From: an uncultured Bacteroidia bacterium
GTDB taxonomy: Bacteria > Bacteroidota > Bacteroidia > Bacteroidales > F082
Assembly: GCA_902799345.1 (NCBI GenBank)
Contig: CADBZW010000030.1
Coordinates: 1 to 61,098, forward strand
Direction of reading: 5' to 3'
DNA length: 61,098 nt
In this document: positions 25,875-34,821 of the stretch, piece after piece
How positions within the stretch are numbered: position 1 is the first letter of the stretch
Layout of the letters: each line of letters starts with the position of its first letter
Position numbers and translations under genes: made by a program
Notes under the pieces: generated by a model
The model's database searches: none
Seen by the model: the letters and a program-made list of their open reading frames with translations, nothing else
What the model was told of the DNA's origin: nothing

Positions 25875-28297
25875 GTCCCCATCAATGCCATTGTGCAGTT
25901 CGGCATAGATGGCGTCGCAGTCCTGGTCGCCATTGTGGTAGAGCAGGGCGTCGCCCACCCAATAGCATCTAAGACCCTCCACGCGGTAGCCTTTGCCTCG
26001 GTTCATCAGTCTTTCGGGGAAGAAGCTGGTCAAGTGGCCGTAGCCTACGACGATGTCGCCATTAAAGATGTTTCCAGCATCGCTGATGTGCAGCATTTTG
26101 CGGGTGTTGCCTTCGTATTCAAACACGCCCACACTGTCGACATGCACCAGAATGCTTTCCGTGCCCACCTTGATTTCCCATTCGTCGCCAGCTTCGGCAT
26201 TGTAGTCATAGAGCGTCGTGAACTCCTCCAAGTCCTTGTTCCACCAATACACTACATTGCCTTCCTCAAGGATATATTCATGAGTTATCTCGGTAAATTC
26301 GTCGCGGTCGTAGATGGTGTTGGTGCGGACGATGATTTTGGGCCTTTTGTTGCCGATGGTCGTGTCGGCAGCGTATTCCAAGTGTTGGTAAGTGATGTTG
26401 CCGTTTTCCCATTCGAGTTCATAGTACCATTCGGATAAAATCGGGAATTGTTGCTCGAGGGTATTATAATGCAAACTGATTTCAAACTGATTGACCCCAC
26501 TATATGTGGATTCTAATTGCCTTTGCCATTCATACAATTGTGAATCATTGAATAAGGATTGTCCCGAAAAGACATCCCACACCCAGTCATTGTTGTTTTT
26601 CTTCCGGAAGGAAATGGTCACAATTTGTGTCTCATCATTGAACTCATAGAGAACTTTCTTGGTGATGTTCCATTCGGAAGCTTCGGCAGACCAAGAACCT
26701 GTCTGGTATTCAATCACGCGATTCTTGAAATCGTATATATAATGCGCAATTCCTGAGTTCACCCATGTACCATCGTTGAGTACTTGTGTAACGATGCTAT
26801 CTGTTTTGTTGCTGTCAGTGTAAGTATAGGTTTTCAATGACCTGGATGTCATGGCTCCAGTATTGTCATAGTTGTCTGTTTGGGAAGTCAACACTTGTTG
26901 TTGCTCATTATAATGATTGGTAGTCACAGAAGAGAGTATCGTAGTACCCGAATAAGTGGAATCAATTCGGGTCCTGTTTCCGTTTTCATACGCATAATTG
27001 TTACGCCGCCATATCACTGTCTGAGATTCATCAGTGCTGCTTGAGTCTTTCCGAAACAATCTGTGGTTGGTGTAATAATAGTCGTAATGATTATTGATAT
27101 CGTAATAATAATCATTTCCCCGAGTATGATCGGAATGTTTTATTTGGTGATCGGTTTCGTATGTAAAGTTTAATGTTTCAAATTCTGCTGGATGGCCTCC
27201 TAAATAACTATGAATTCTTGACGGCTTGGAAGGAAACTCGAAAAACGTAAAATAACTAGTGCGGCTCTGAGACGTGAAATTAGTTAGCACACCGTTTGGG
27301 TCATAATTGAAATCAGAATGCTCCTCAGCCGTTACTTGGCCTGCGGCATCGTACGTTCGAGTAATGACATGGTCAGGGTATGCTATAGAATCATATACCG
27401 TTATGGAGCAGTCGAAACAAGCAGTCATGACGCAATCGCGATCCAGCGTAAAAGTATATTCTTGAGAATAGGATACAACGGCACCATTTCTTTTCCAATA
27501 ACCAAAAACATGGCCAAGATTCGGGGTGGCACGAACGGTGGCAGTCGTATGCTCACAGTCTTCGGGTATCGAAACCACTTCGGCAGTGCCGTACTGAGGG
27601 TTGTTGACACTAACGGTCAATGCAGGAGCGCCAAGGAATACGCCTCCTTCCATGTTGACGAACCTACTCCAATCCCAATTCAAAAGGAATTGGTCGAAAG
27701 TCAAGCAGTTGACATAGACTGGAATATCCGTGGGAACATTATTGAAAATGCTTCGGTCCTCGTAATAGGGACTGCTTGGAAGATGTTCGCTGAACGGTGG
27801 TGTTGGGGTATTGCAGTGGATGGATTGTAAACCTATACAATCTTCAAAAGCACTATATTGTATAGTATCAACGGAAGCACCGATGGTTAAGGAAGAAAGT
27901 GCCGTGCAATCCGTGAAGGCATAACCGCCGATGAAAGTGCATTGGTCGGGGATGACGAAACTACTGGAAAGACCTATGCAATCCATAAAAGCTTCTGCCT
28001 CAATTCTTCGAATGGTATTAGGCAGTTCAACAGATGTGATTCCATCACAAGCAAAGAACGCATTAAAGCCAATGGAAACCACAGTATAGGTGATTCCTTC
28101 ATATTCGACAGTTTCAGGAATAATCAAGTCGCCTTCAGGCTTGGTACAAGGTTTGGCCAGTTTCGCACACGGCAGAGAAGTGATAGGGGTAGGCTTTGGC
28201 ACTCGTTGCGAGCACCATCATTGTTAGAATTGCGAATAACTTTTTCATGGCATTATGTTTTTTAATTGTTATTGTCTCGTTTTTGAGGTTTGCAATG

Positions 28298-28305
28298 CAA
28301 AAGTA
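28298..28305 (-). promoter_or_regulatory. -7 element of the T9SS cargo/TPR regulator operon
   Basis: TACTTTTG followed by C on the minus strand, about 50 nt before the signal peptide ATG at 28248. Confidence 0.55.
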
Positions 28306-28372
28306 TAGCATTTCTCAAAACGAAAAACAACTTGTCAAGCCCTTTCGGGGCCTTGTCTATCATGTCGCAAAG

Positions 28373-28428
28373 ATACAAAAAAAATAAACGGCTGGATTTC
28401 AATTTGTTGCAAAATCGAAATCCAACCG
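28373..28428 (-). terminator. Rho-independent terminator of glyS
   Basis: The minus-strand stem CGGTTGGATTTC/GAAATCCAGCCG, with one G-T pair, is followed by TTTATTTTTTTT. The repeat copy lies between the glyS stop and this hairpin. Confidence 0.75.
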
Positions 28429-28457
28429 TTGTCTATGGTGTTGTCTATGTGTTGTGG

Positions 28458-28571
28458 TATTGCTTCGCAAGAAATCTTTCAAAAATCAAAACAAAAAATC
28501 TCCCAAAATTTGATTTTTGAGAGATTTTAAAACAAGATTTTTGATCAATTTCTGCCCTTTAGGGCATCCCA
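28458..28571. repeat. Hairpin-ended 102-123-bp repeat, copy A
   Basis: Starts with the mini-hairpin TTGCTTCGCAA and ends with GCCCTTTAGGGC. Inside, AAATCTTTCAAAAATCA is mirrored by TGATTTTTGAGAGATTT. Copies B and C are at 39638 and 58781. Confidence 0.8.
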
Positions 28572-30095
28572 TCACTTCTTCGGCTTCAATTCGTCGAAAA
28601 TCATGTTCCTCAGGTTGTCAATCGGGACGCGCACCTGCTGCATCGTGTCGCGGTCGCGCACGGTGACGCAGTTGTCAACCAAGGTGTCGTTGTCGACGGT
28701 GACGCACATCGGCGTGCCGATGGCATCTTGTCTACGGTAGCGCTTGCCGATGGAGTCTTTTTCTTCATATTGGCACATGAAGTCGGTCTTCAGCGAGTCG
28801 ATGATCTCGCGAGCCTTCTCCGGCAGACCGTCTTTCTTGACCAAGGGCAGCACGGCGACTTTGTAAGGTGCCAAAATGGCCGGCAGTTTCAGCACCACGC
28901 GCTCCGAGCCGTCTTCCAGCTTCTCCTCGGTGAAGGCATTGCTGAACATGGCGAGGAACATGCGGTCGAGGCCGATGGAGGTCTCGATGACGTAGGGCGT
29001 GTAGCTCTCGTTGGTGTCGGGGTCGAAGTATTGGAGCTTCTTGCCCGAGTATTTGGCGTGGGCCGAGAGGTCGAAGTCGGTGCGGCTGTGGATGCCTTCC
29101 AGCTCCTTGAAGCCGAAGGGGAAGTCGAACTCGATGTCGGTGGCGGCGTTGGCGTAGTGGGCCAGCTTCTCGTGGTCGTGGAAGCGGTATTTCTCGGCGG
29201 GCAGACCCAGCGAGAGGTGCCAAGCGAGGCGTTCCTGCTTCCAGTGTTGGAACCATTCGAGTTCCGTGCCAGGACGCACGAAGAACTGCATCTCCATCTG
29301 CTCGAACTCGCGCATGCGGAAGATGAACTGACGGGCCACGATCTCATTGCGGAAGGCCTTGCCAGTCTGGGCGATGCCGAACGGGATCTTCATGCGGCCG
29401 GTCTTCTGCACGTTGAGGTAGTTGACGAAGATGCCCTGTGCCGTCTCGGGACGTAGGTAAATCGTGTCGGAGCCGTCGGCCACGCTACCCATCTTGGTGG
29501 CAAACATCAGGTTGAACTGACGCACGTCGGTCCAGTTGCGGGTGCCGCTGATGGGGCAGACGATCTCCAGGTCAAGGATGAGCTGCTTGATGGCGTCTAG
29601 GTCGTTCTTCTCCATGGCACCATAGAGGCGGTGACTGATTTCCTCAATCTTGGCTTTGTGTTCGAGGACGCGCGGGTTGGTGGTCACAAACTGTTCCTCG
29701 TTGAAGGCGTCGCCGAAGCGCTTGCGGGCTTTCTCCACCTCTTTATTAATCTTCTCCTCGATTTTGGCCATATAGTCTTCGACGAGCACATCGGCGCGGT
29801 AGCGTTTCTTGCTGTCGCGGTTGTCGATGAGCGGGTCGTTGAAGGCGTCCAAGTGGCCAGAGGCCTTCCAAGTGGTGGGGTGCATGAAGATGGCTGCGTC
29901 GATGCCGACGATGTTCTCGTGCATCTGCACCATGGCCTTCCACCAGTATTCGCGGATGTTTTTCTTCAGTTCCACGCCATTTTGGCCGTAGTCATACACA
30001 GCCGAAAGTCCGTCGTAAATCTCGCTCGAAGGGAAGATGAAACCATATTCCTTGGCATGAGCGGTTATCTTCTTAAAGAAATCTTCTTGGTTCAT
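28572..30095 (-). CDS. glyS: Glycyl-tRNA synthetase, dimeric eukaryote/archaea-like type
   Basis: The 507-residue class II synthetase charges tRNA-Gly. The N-terminal FFKKITAHAKEYGFIFPSSE, motif 2 region (AFRNEIVARQFIFRMREFEQ), TAQGIFVNYLNV and motif 3 (IGLDRMFLAM) are those of the alpha2 enzyme, not of the alpha2-beta2 GlyQ/GlyS form. The C-terminal anticodon-binding domain starts near APYKVAVLPLVKK. Start at 30095 (MNQEDFFKK) because the upstream extension crosses the promoter at 30119-30126. Confidence 0.95.
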   Translation of the reverse strand: MNQEDFFKKITAHAKEYGFIFPSSEIYDGLSAVYDYGQNGVELKKNIREYWWKAMVQMHENIVGIDAAIFMHPTTWKASGHLDAFNDPLIDNRDSKKRYRADVLVEDYMAKIEEKINKEVEKARKRFGDAFNEEQFVTTNPRVLEHKAKIEEISHRLYGAMEKNDLDAIKQLILDLEIVCPISGTRNWTDVRQFNLMFATKMGSVADGSDTIYLRPETAQGIFVNYLNVQKTGRMKIPFGIAQTGKAFRNEIVARQFIFRMREFEQMEMQFFVRPGTELEWFQHWKQERLAWHLSLGLPAEKYRFHDHEKLAHYANAATDIEFDFPFGFKELEGIHSRTDFDLSAHAKYSGKKLQYFDPDTNESYTPYVIETSIGLDRMFLAMFSNAFTEEKLEDGSERVVLKLPAILAPYKVAVLPLVKKDGLPEKAREIIDSLKTDFMCQYEEKDSIGKRYRRQDAIGTPMCVTVDNDTLVDNCVTVRDRDTMQQVRVPIDNLRNMIFDELKPKK

Positions 30096-30118
30096 AGTGT
30101 TTGTTTTGAATTTGAGCG

Positions 30119-30126
30119 CAAAAATA
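30119..30126 (-). promoter_or_regulatory. -7 element of glyS
   Basis: TATTTTTG followed by C on the minus strand, 23 nt before the ATG. Confidence 0.6.
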
Positions 30127-30179
30127 CGTTTTTTTGATGTTGAAAGCGGCAAAAGCCATCAAATAATGGGGAAAATGTC

Positions 30180-30187
30180 TACTTTTG
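30180..30187 (+). promoter_or_regulatory. -7 element of the L,D-transpeptidase gene
   Basis: TACTTTTG followed by C, 18 nt before the ATG at 30206. Confidence 0.6.
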
Positions 30188-30205
30188 CAGGAAATAAAGG
30201 CTCAA

Positions 30206-30829
30206 ATGAAAGGAAAGATGAACATACTTTATATTTTGGCGGCTTTCTTCGCCATGACCTCGTGCGGCTCGGGCAACGCGACCGAAACTGTTGAACCCGT
30301 TAATGAAACGATAGAGATGCAACAAGATACGGTGGAAGTGGTCGCCGCCGACACCGCGACCATCTATTCCGATGTCGTGAACCAAAAGAACTGCTTCATC
30401 GTGATTTCCAAACCTGAATACCGCTTGTATGTCTGCGAGGTGGTGGATGGCGACACGGTGAAACGTGCCCATTTCCCCGTCTGTGTGGGCAAAGCCAAGG
30501 GCCAGAAGCAGAAGAAAGGCGACATGAAGACCCCAGAGTGTACGGTTGAGAATCCGTTTACCATCACCGAGATTGTGGATGCCTCCAATTGGCATCACGA
30601 CTTTGGCGACGGCCGCGGTAGCATCCTTTCCTACGGCCATTGGTTCATGCGTCTCAAGACGCCAGGTCATTCGGGTATCGGCATCCATGGCAGCACCAAC
30701 AACGAAAGCTCGGTGCCGGGACGTGGCAGCGAGGGTTGCATCCGTCTGCGCGACAATGACTTGATTCAGCTGAAAGAGAAATATGCCTTCGTCGGGATGC
30801 GGGTGGTCATCCTGCCCGACGAGGAATGA
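30206..30829 (+). CDS. L,D-transpeptidase (YkuD) lipoprotein
   Basis: The 207-residue lipoprotein (lipobox AMTSC about residue 20) should act in the periplasm on peptidoglycan, forming 3-3 crosslinks or attaching proteins. The YkuD domain spans about residues 60-205. The active-site motif reads GIHGSTNNESSVPGRGSEGC followed by IRL, matching HGx(n)SxGCIR with the catalytic Cys. The start may be 30206 or the second ATG at 30218, whose AAAGGAAAG leader is also good. It converges with the glycosyltransferase gene, with 4 nt between the stops. Confidence 0.9.
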   Translation: MKGKMNILYILAAFFAMTSCGSGNATETVEPVNETIEMQQDTVEVVAADTATIYSDVVNQKNCFIVISKPEYRLYVCEVVDGDTVKRAHFPVCVGKAKGQKQKKGDMKTPECTVENPFTITEIVDASNWHHDFGDGRGSILSYGHWFMRLKTPGHSGIGIHGSTNNESSVPGRGSEGCIRLRDNDLIQLKEKYAFVGMRVVILPDEE

Positions 30830-30833
30830 CGGT

Positions 30834-32435
30834 TTATTCAATAGGACAGTAGAACTGCCAGTCGGCTTGATAAACCCAGTTGTTGGTAGGAGTGCAGACG
30901 CTGAAATGTTGGTTGCCTCCAATCTTTTTCAGGCGTGAGAGCAATTCACGGTTTTTGTCGAGATGTTCAGAGAACTTGCCGTTTTCGATGACGATATAGT
31001 CATAATCCCAAGAGAGGGCAGTCTCAAGCCATCCCTCTTCGTCCCACATCATCGTATATCCCTTGCGCCCCATCTGGATGAAGGGGCCGTTTTGGGCATA
31101 GCCGTAGAGGCATAGGATTTTGGCGTCGCGCGAGATGCCGAGTGAGTCAAGTACCTTGTCGGCGTCTTTGAAGCGTTCGTATGAATAAACCCCGTCGTAT
31201 TCCATGGTGCGCCGCACTTCTTGCATCGTCTTTGCACCTCGAATCCAAAAGATACACAAGACAACGACAGCTGTGGCTCCAATGATTCTTGTTGACAGCC
31301 GCTGGGCTTGGATTTGCCGTAGTAGTAGCGCGACAGCGAAAATGAAGGGAAGGAAGAATGTGTCCAAGAGGTAATAGTCGTGGTTGGGCATCTGCTGCAT
31401 CATGGCCACGGCAAACAGCAGGCATCCGAAGACCTCGATGAGCACCAGCCACCATAGGGAGAGCGGGGTAGGGCTGTTGCTGGGTTTAGTGTCGTTGGTC
31501 TTGAGGGTCTTCTTTTGAATAAGGGTCACCACCAAGGCCGTTAAAGCCAAGGCAGCGACGGCAATATATTGAAGCCTTTGGAAGTAATGGAATGTCCATT
31601 GATGATAGGTGTCAGCGACGAGTTCCTTGGCGTCTTGCCAGTCTTCGGGCGGCACCAGTTGGCTGAGGAAAATCGTCCCGTGCAGCTCACGCAAGTGCTT
31701 GTTCCAAAGGAAATAAGCCAAAAACGATGCCGCAGAAACGAGCACGCTGGGCAACTTGTCGAGCAAAGAGGATTCCTTACGGAAAACGCGGAGCAGCTCA
31801 AAGCAGAGGATGGCGATAAGCTCAATGGCGAAGGTGGTGCGCATCAGCATGGCCAGGGTGAGGAAGGCGATGCTGAGGTGGAAATGCCGGCGAGCCTGGC
31901 TTTTGTAATATCTCAGATAGAACCAGAGCCCGATGATGCCCATGGTGAGGGCAGGGATGCTGGGGAGGAAGCCGTTGCTGTAGTACAAAAACACGGGTGA
32001 GCAAAGGGTCAAGAAGCAGACAAACAAGGATCGGGTGAATCTCTTGGTCACGAAAAACGCAATTCGGTAGACGAACAACAACCCGATGGTGGCCCAAAAG
32101 AGCGTCCAAAGCCGAAACACCCAAGGCGAGGTGGTGCCGAACAACTTCATCAGAAGGGCGGCGAGGTATTCGTGGATGGGGAAGTCGGCAGAGGTGATGG
32201 TGGTGGCGGAAGGCTCTTGCCACCAGCCTGGGAATTGTTTGTTGTACACCATCGTCTCAGGATGAAACAGGTCAAAGCCGTTGTTGAAGAAGCCAAGGGC
32301 GAGGGCGTAGTGGTCTTGTTCGGCCCATGCATGGATGTGCACAGGATATTCGTCCATGTATTGGCGCTGAAGGAAAAACATAGTCAGCCCGATGAGAATC
32401 AATGGGATGGGTAGGAAGATCCGTATGCGTTTCAT
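30834..32435 (-). CDS. GT-C type membrane glycosyltransferase (ArnT/PMT-like)
   Basis: A 533-residue polytopic protein with about eleven helices. After the first helix comes a periplasmic loop with YMDEYPVHIHAWAEQDHYAL and NNGFDLFHPE, the acidic first-loop signature of polyprenol-phosphate-sugar dependent GT-C enzymes. The C-terminal soluble part (about residues 430-533) includes ISRDAKILCLYGYAQNGPF. It probably transfers a sugar to a lipid or surface polymer in the periplasm. The start MKRIRIFLPIPLILIGL at 32435 is the first membrane segment; the long upstream extension is translated from the next gene's region and is not credible. Confidence 0.8.
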   Translation of the reverse strand: MKRIRIFLPIPLILIGLTMFFLQRQYMDEYPVHIHAWAEQDHYALALGFFNNGFDLFHPETMVYNKQFPGWWQEPSATTITSADFPIHEYLAALLMKLFGTTSPWVFRLWTLFWATIGLLFVYRIAFFVTKRFTRSLFVCFLTLCSPVFLYYSNGFLPSIPALTMGIIGLWFYLRYYKSQARRHFHLSIAFLTLAMLMRTTFAIELIAILCFELLRVFRKESSLLDKLPSVLVSAASFLAYFLWNKHLRELHGTIFLSQLVPPEDWQDAKELVADTYHQWTFHYFQRLQYIAVAALALTALVVTLIQKKTLKTNDTKPSNSPTPLSLWWLVLIEVFGCLLFAVAMMQQMPNHDYYLLDTFFLPFIFAVALLLRQIQAQRLSTRIIGATAVVVLCIFWIRGAKTMQEVRRTMEYDGVYSYERFKDADKVLDSLGISRDAKILCLYGYAQNGPFIQMGRKGYTMMWDEEGWLETALSWDYDYIVIENGKFSEHLDKNRELLSRLKKIGGNQHFSVCTPTNNWVYQADWQFYCPIE

Positions 32436-32446
32436 GGCTGCATGGC

Positions 32447-34102
32447 TTAGAGTTCCCAAGGATCGGAAAGGTCGATGTCCCAGCCGGCTTTCAGGTCGAG
32501 GACGTTTATGTAGTCGATGATGGTCTCGGGAAGGGTGTGGCGGTGGTAGTTGCCCGTGCTCCACTTGCCGTTGCCGTCGGCGTCAAGGATGGCGCGAAGC
32601 TTGTATTTGGCGGGCATGAGGTAGTCGAACATCACTTCGCTGTTTTTTGTAATCACCTGTTCCTTAACCACTTTACCGCTCTCGTTGGTAAGTTGCACCA
32701 CGACTTGTTTCATGCCTTTGGGCGGCATCACGGTGATGTAGATGTTGCCATATTCATCGTCGTTCACCACATGGAAGTCCAGCTTGATGGCTTCGTTGGT
32801 GCGGTTGCGGATGCCGAAGAACACCGAGTCGGGGATTTCGATGTGGTAACTCATATCGGCAGCGACGGGGTTGACGAGGCGGTATTTCATGCCTTGTTCG
32901 TCGGCAGGCTCGAAGGCGAGGGTGTCGTAGAAGACAAGGGTGTCGCACTTGAAGACGGCTGAGTCGCGCATGGCATAGCGCACGATAGGCTCGGAGAAGG
33001 TCAAAGTCAAGGTGTCGTCGTGAACCAAGGCGCCGCGCCCGATGAGGTTGTTTTTGACCTTCAGTGGCTCGGGTTTTTTGTTTCTGCCCTTTTTGTCCTT
33101 GAATTTCAGGCTGTAGCGCGATGAGTCGTTGATGACAGTGTCGTATTTCACCTGTACCCACAGGCTGTCCTTGACATTGGGCGTGAAGTACCACCAAACG
33201 GTGTCGTAGGCGGCGGAGTGTGTCGTGACGAGGTTGAAGGTGTCGGGCAGCATCTCGGGTGTCATGATGACGGCGTCTTTGGCGGGATGGCGAAACACGA
33301 AGCGCAACAGGCCTTCTTCGATGAGCTTCTTTTCCAAAAGCACCTGGGTGGAGTCCACCTCGGTGAACATACGCAAGGTGATGGGTTTTAATGTTGAGTC
33401 GGAAGGTGTGACCAGCATGTCAAGAAATGCGGATGCCTCGTTGGCCAGGTCGAAATAGAGGTTGGCGTTGGCGTCCTTGAGGGCGAAGACGCGGTAGCTC
33501 TTGTCGGCCAGCCCGTTGAGGCTGAATTGGCCTTCCTTGTCGGTTTTGCTGATGTAGTTGGGTGCCGTGGTCATCGGTAGCGAGTCGAGGTTGTCGCGGT
33601 CGGCGGCATAGAGGCCGACATAGACATTCTCAATGGGTTTCATGGTCTCCGCGTCGACCACCTTGCCTGTGATGCTGAGGGTGTCGATATGGTCGCCCGT
33701 TGAGAAGCTGTAGGCATAGTCCTTGAAGGGGTTGCCCTCGTGCAGGTCCTTGATGGCTGAGCCGAAGTTGATGGTGTAGGTGGTGTTGGGTACCAAGTTC
33801 TCCTTGAACTTGACGACGACGGTCTTGTTTTTCAGCTTGATGTCGAGTTTTTCCTTCAACGGCGGCGAAATCATCACGTTTTGGTTGGCGTTTTCAAGGG
33901 TGATGAATTCATCGAAGGTGATTTCTATCTTCTTGCCGATGAAGTGAGTGCTTTGGTTTTCGGGCACGGCGGCCACCACTACTGGCGGCGTGGTGTCCTT
34001 GGGACCGCCCGTAGGCGCCACGGCGTTGGCGCAACGCTGGGCGAGGAAGGCCGTGAGGAGCAGCCCGAGGCAGAAAATTAGGTGTTTCTGTTTAGAAATC
34101 AT
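32447..34102 (-). CDS. Ig-like domain lipoprotein (SbsA/Big_5 type)
   Basis: The 551-residue protein carries a signal peptide ending FLAQRC and then ANAVAPTGGPKDTTPPVV. The CAN-PTGGPKD start is a pattern I recall from Bacteroidota envelope lipoproteins, although Arg before the Cys is not a textbook lipobox. Residues 35-135 form a bacterial Ig-like domain (KKIEITFDEFITLENA, LVPNTTYTINFGSAIKD), followed by a carboxypeptidase-regulatory-like repeat (ITGKVVDAETMKPIENVYVG) and beta-rich modules. The function is unknown. It lies 11 nt upstream of the glycosyltransferase gene in one operon. The -7 box ends only 4 nt before the ATG, so the mRNA may be leaderless. Confidence 0.78.
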   Translation of the reverse strand: MISKQKHLIFCLGLLLTAFLAQRCANAVAPTGGPKDTTPPVVVAAVPENQSTHFIGKKIEITFDEFITLENANQNVMISPPLKEKLDIKLKNKTVVVKFKENLVPNTTYTINFGSAIKDLHEGNPFKDYAYSFSTGDHIDTLSITGKVVDAETMKPIENVYVGLYAADRDNLDSLPMTTAPNYISKTDKEGQFSLNGLADKSYRVFALKDANANLYFDLANEASAFLDMLVTPSDSTLKPITLRMFTEVDSTQVLLEKKLIEEGLLRFVFRHPAKDAVIMTPEMLPDTFNLVTTHSAAYDTVWWYFTPNVKDSLWVQVKYDTVINDSSRYSLKFKDKKGRNKKPEPLKVKNNLIGRGALVHDDTLTLTFSEPIVRYAMRDSAVFKCDTLVFYDTLAFEPADEQGMKYRLVNPVAADMSYHIEIPDSVFFGIRNRTNEAIKLDFHVVNDDEYGNIYITVMPPKGMKQVVVQLTNESGKVVKEQVITKNSEVMFDYLMPAKYKLRAILDADGNGKWSTGNYHRHTLPETIIDYINVLDLKAGWDIDLSDPWEL

Positions 34103-34106
34103 GGTG

Positions 34107-34114
34107 CAAAATTA
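34107..34114 (-). promoter_or_regulatory. -7 element placed directly before an ATG
   Basis: TAATTTTG followed by C on the minus strand, ending 4 nt upstream of the lipoprotein start codon. Confidence 0.5.
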
Positions 34115-34145
34115 GTCATTTTTATTGTAATTTCAGAAAAAGTAT

Positions 34146-34153
34146 TATTTTTG
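34146..34153 (+). promoter_or_regulatory. -7 element of hicAB
   Basis: TATTTTTG followed by C, 21 nt before the hicA ATG. Confidence 0.65.
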
Positions 34154-34174
34154 CAACCGAAAAATAGTTGCAAT

Positions 34175-34432
34175 ATGACGAAAAAGGAAAAACTAATTGA
34201 AAGGATGCGCCATTTACCCAAAGATTTTACTTTTGCGGAATTGGAAACCATTCTCTTTCAACTCGGTTTTGAGAAGGATGACAAAGGGAAAACATCGGGA
34301 TCAAGAATAAGATTTTATAACAAAGACAAGCAAATGCAGTATTTGGCACACAAGCCGCACCCATCAAATATTATCAAGGAAAAAGCATTGAAAGACATCG
34401 TGAATTATCTTACAGAAAACAAACTCATATAA
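34175..34432 (+). CDS. hicA: HicA-family mRNA interferase toxin
   Basis: The 85-residue toxin should cleave translated mRNAs. It has the double-stranded-RNA-binding-like fold: MTKKEKLIERMRHLPKDFTF, then FQLGFEKDDKGKTSGSRIRF and LAHKPHPSN. In classical HicA the GSH motif supplies the catalytic His; here it is GSR, with the His in HKPHPSN, which I recall as usual for this Bacteroidota subfamily. Start at 34175, just after the promoter; the longer frame begins upstream of it. The antitoxin gene follows after 2 nt. Confidence 0.88.
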   Translation: MTKKEKLIERMRHLPKDFTFAELETILFQLGFEKDDKGKTSGSRIRFYNKDKQMQYLAHKPHPSNIIKEKALKDIVNYLTENKLI

Positions 34433-34434
34433 TA

Positions 34435-34770
34435 ATGGATACACTGAAATATAAAGGATTTATCGGAAGCATCGAAGCCGAATTGGACGATGACACGCTT
34501 TATGGAAAAGTTCTTGGTTTAGACAAAGGCACTTTGGTGACATACGAAGGCAAGACCCTTGCTGAGTTGAAGGAAGATTTTATCAATGCCGTGGAAGACT
34601 ACATTGCCTCTTGCAAGGAAAAAGGTCTGCCATTGCATAAGTCATACACTGGCAGTTTCAATATCCGCATCCCAATCGAACTCCATGCAAAAGCTGCAGC
34701 CAAGGCTCAAGAAGAAGGCATTTCTCTTAATGCTTTCGTAAAAGAAAGTTTAATGCAAGCGGTGATTTAA
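34435..34770 (+). CDS. hicB: HicB-family antitoxin
   Basis: The 111-residue partner neutralises HicA and probably represses the operon. The N-terminal partial RNase H-like domain (LKYKGFIGSIEAELDDDTLYGKVLG) and the C-terminal ribbon-helix-helix (FNIRIPIELHAKAAAKAQEE, then GISLNAFVKESL) are both complete. The order toxin first, antitoxin second is usual for hicAB. Confidence 0.9.
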   Translation: MDTLKYKGFIGSIEAELDDDTLYGKVLGLDKGTLVTYEGKTLAELKEDFINAVEDYIASCKEKGLPLHKSYTGSFNIRIPIELHAKAAAKAQEEGISLNAFVKESLMQAVI

Positions 34771-34787
34771 TCTATACAACATTTTAC

Positions 34788-34795
34788 TATTTTTG
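34788..34795 (+). promoter_or_regulatory. -7 element of glnS
   Basis: TATTTTTG followed by C, 26 nt before the ATG and clear of the hicB stop. Confidence 0.65.
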
Positions 34796-34821
34796 CATTT
34801 TGATACAAACTTAATTGACTT

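Larger units (their letters stand above)
25629..28248 (-). pseudogene. BspA-like leucine-rich-repeat T9SS protein, frameshifted by a deletion after the signal peptide
   Basis: A signal peptide starts at 28248 (MKKLFAILTMMVLATSAKA) and continues YPYHFSAVCETGQTLYQA before a TGA at 28135. The downstream frame, open from 28202 to 25629 (857 codons), carries in order: LRR_5/BspA repeats (VVSIGFNAFFACDGITSVEL, FIGGYAFTDCTALSSLTIG), an InlB-like repeat, a long Tyr-rich YD-like middle and the same 260-residue T9SS tail as its neighbour. In BspA-type proteins GQTLY is normally followed by about 20 residues and then by KPEGDL; here TLY and TKPEGDL are joined out of frame. The parsimonious reading is an out-of-frame deletion, so the main frame has lost its export signal. 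A sequencing error would not restore the missing residues. Confidence 0.75.
28249..28571. other. Intergenic region: promoter, terminator and hairpin-ended repeat
   Basis: No gene is visible. It holds the promoter of the T9SS operon (28298-28305), a terminator for glyS (28373-28428) and copy A of a hairpin-ended repeat (28458-28571). Confidence 0.8.

Noticed and set aside
34175-34432. HicA judged inactive because GSH is GSR
   Set aside because: This Bacteroidota subfamily appears to use GSR with a conserved HKPHP segment, so loss of function cannot be claimed.
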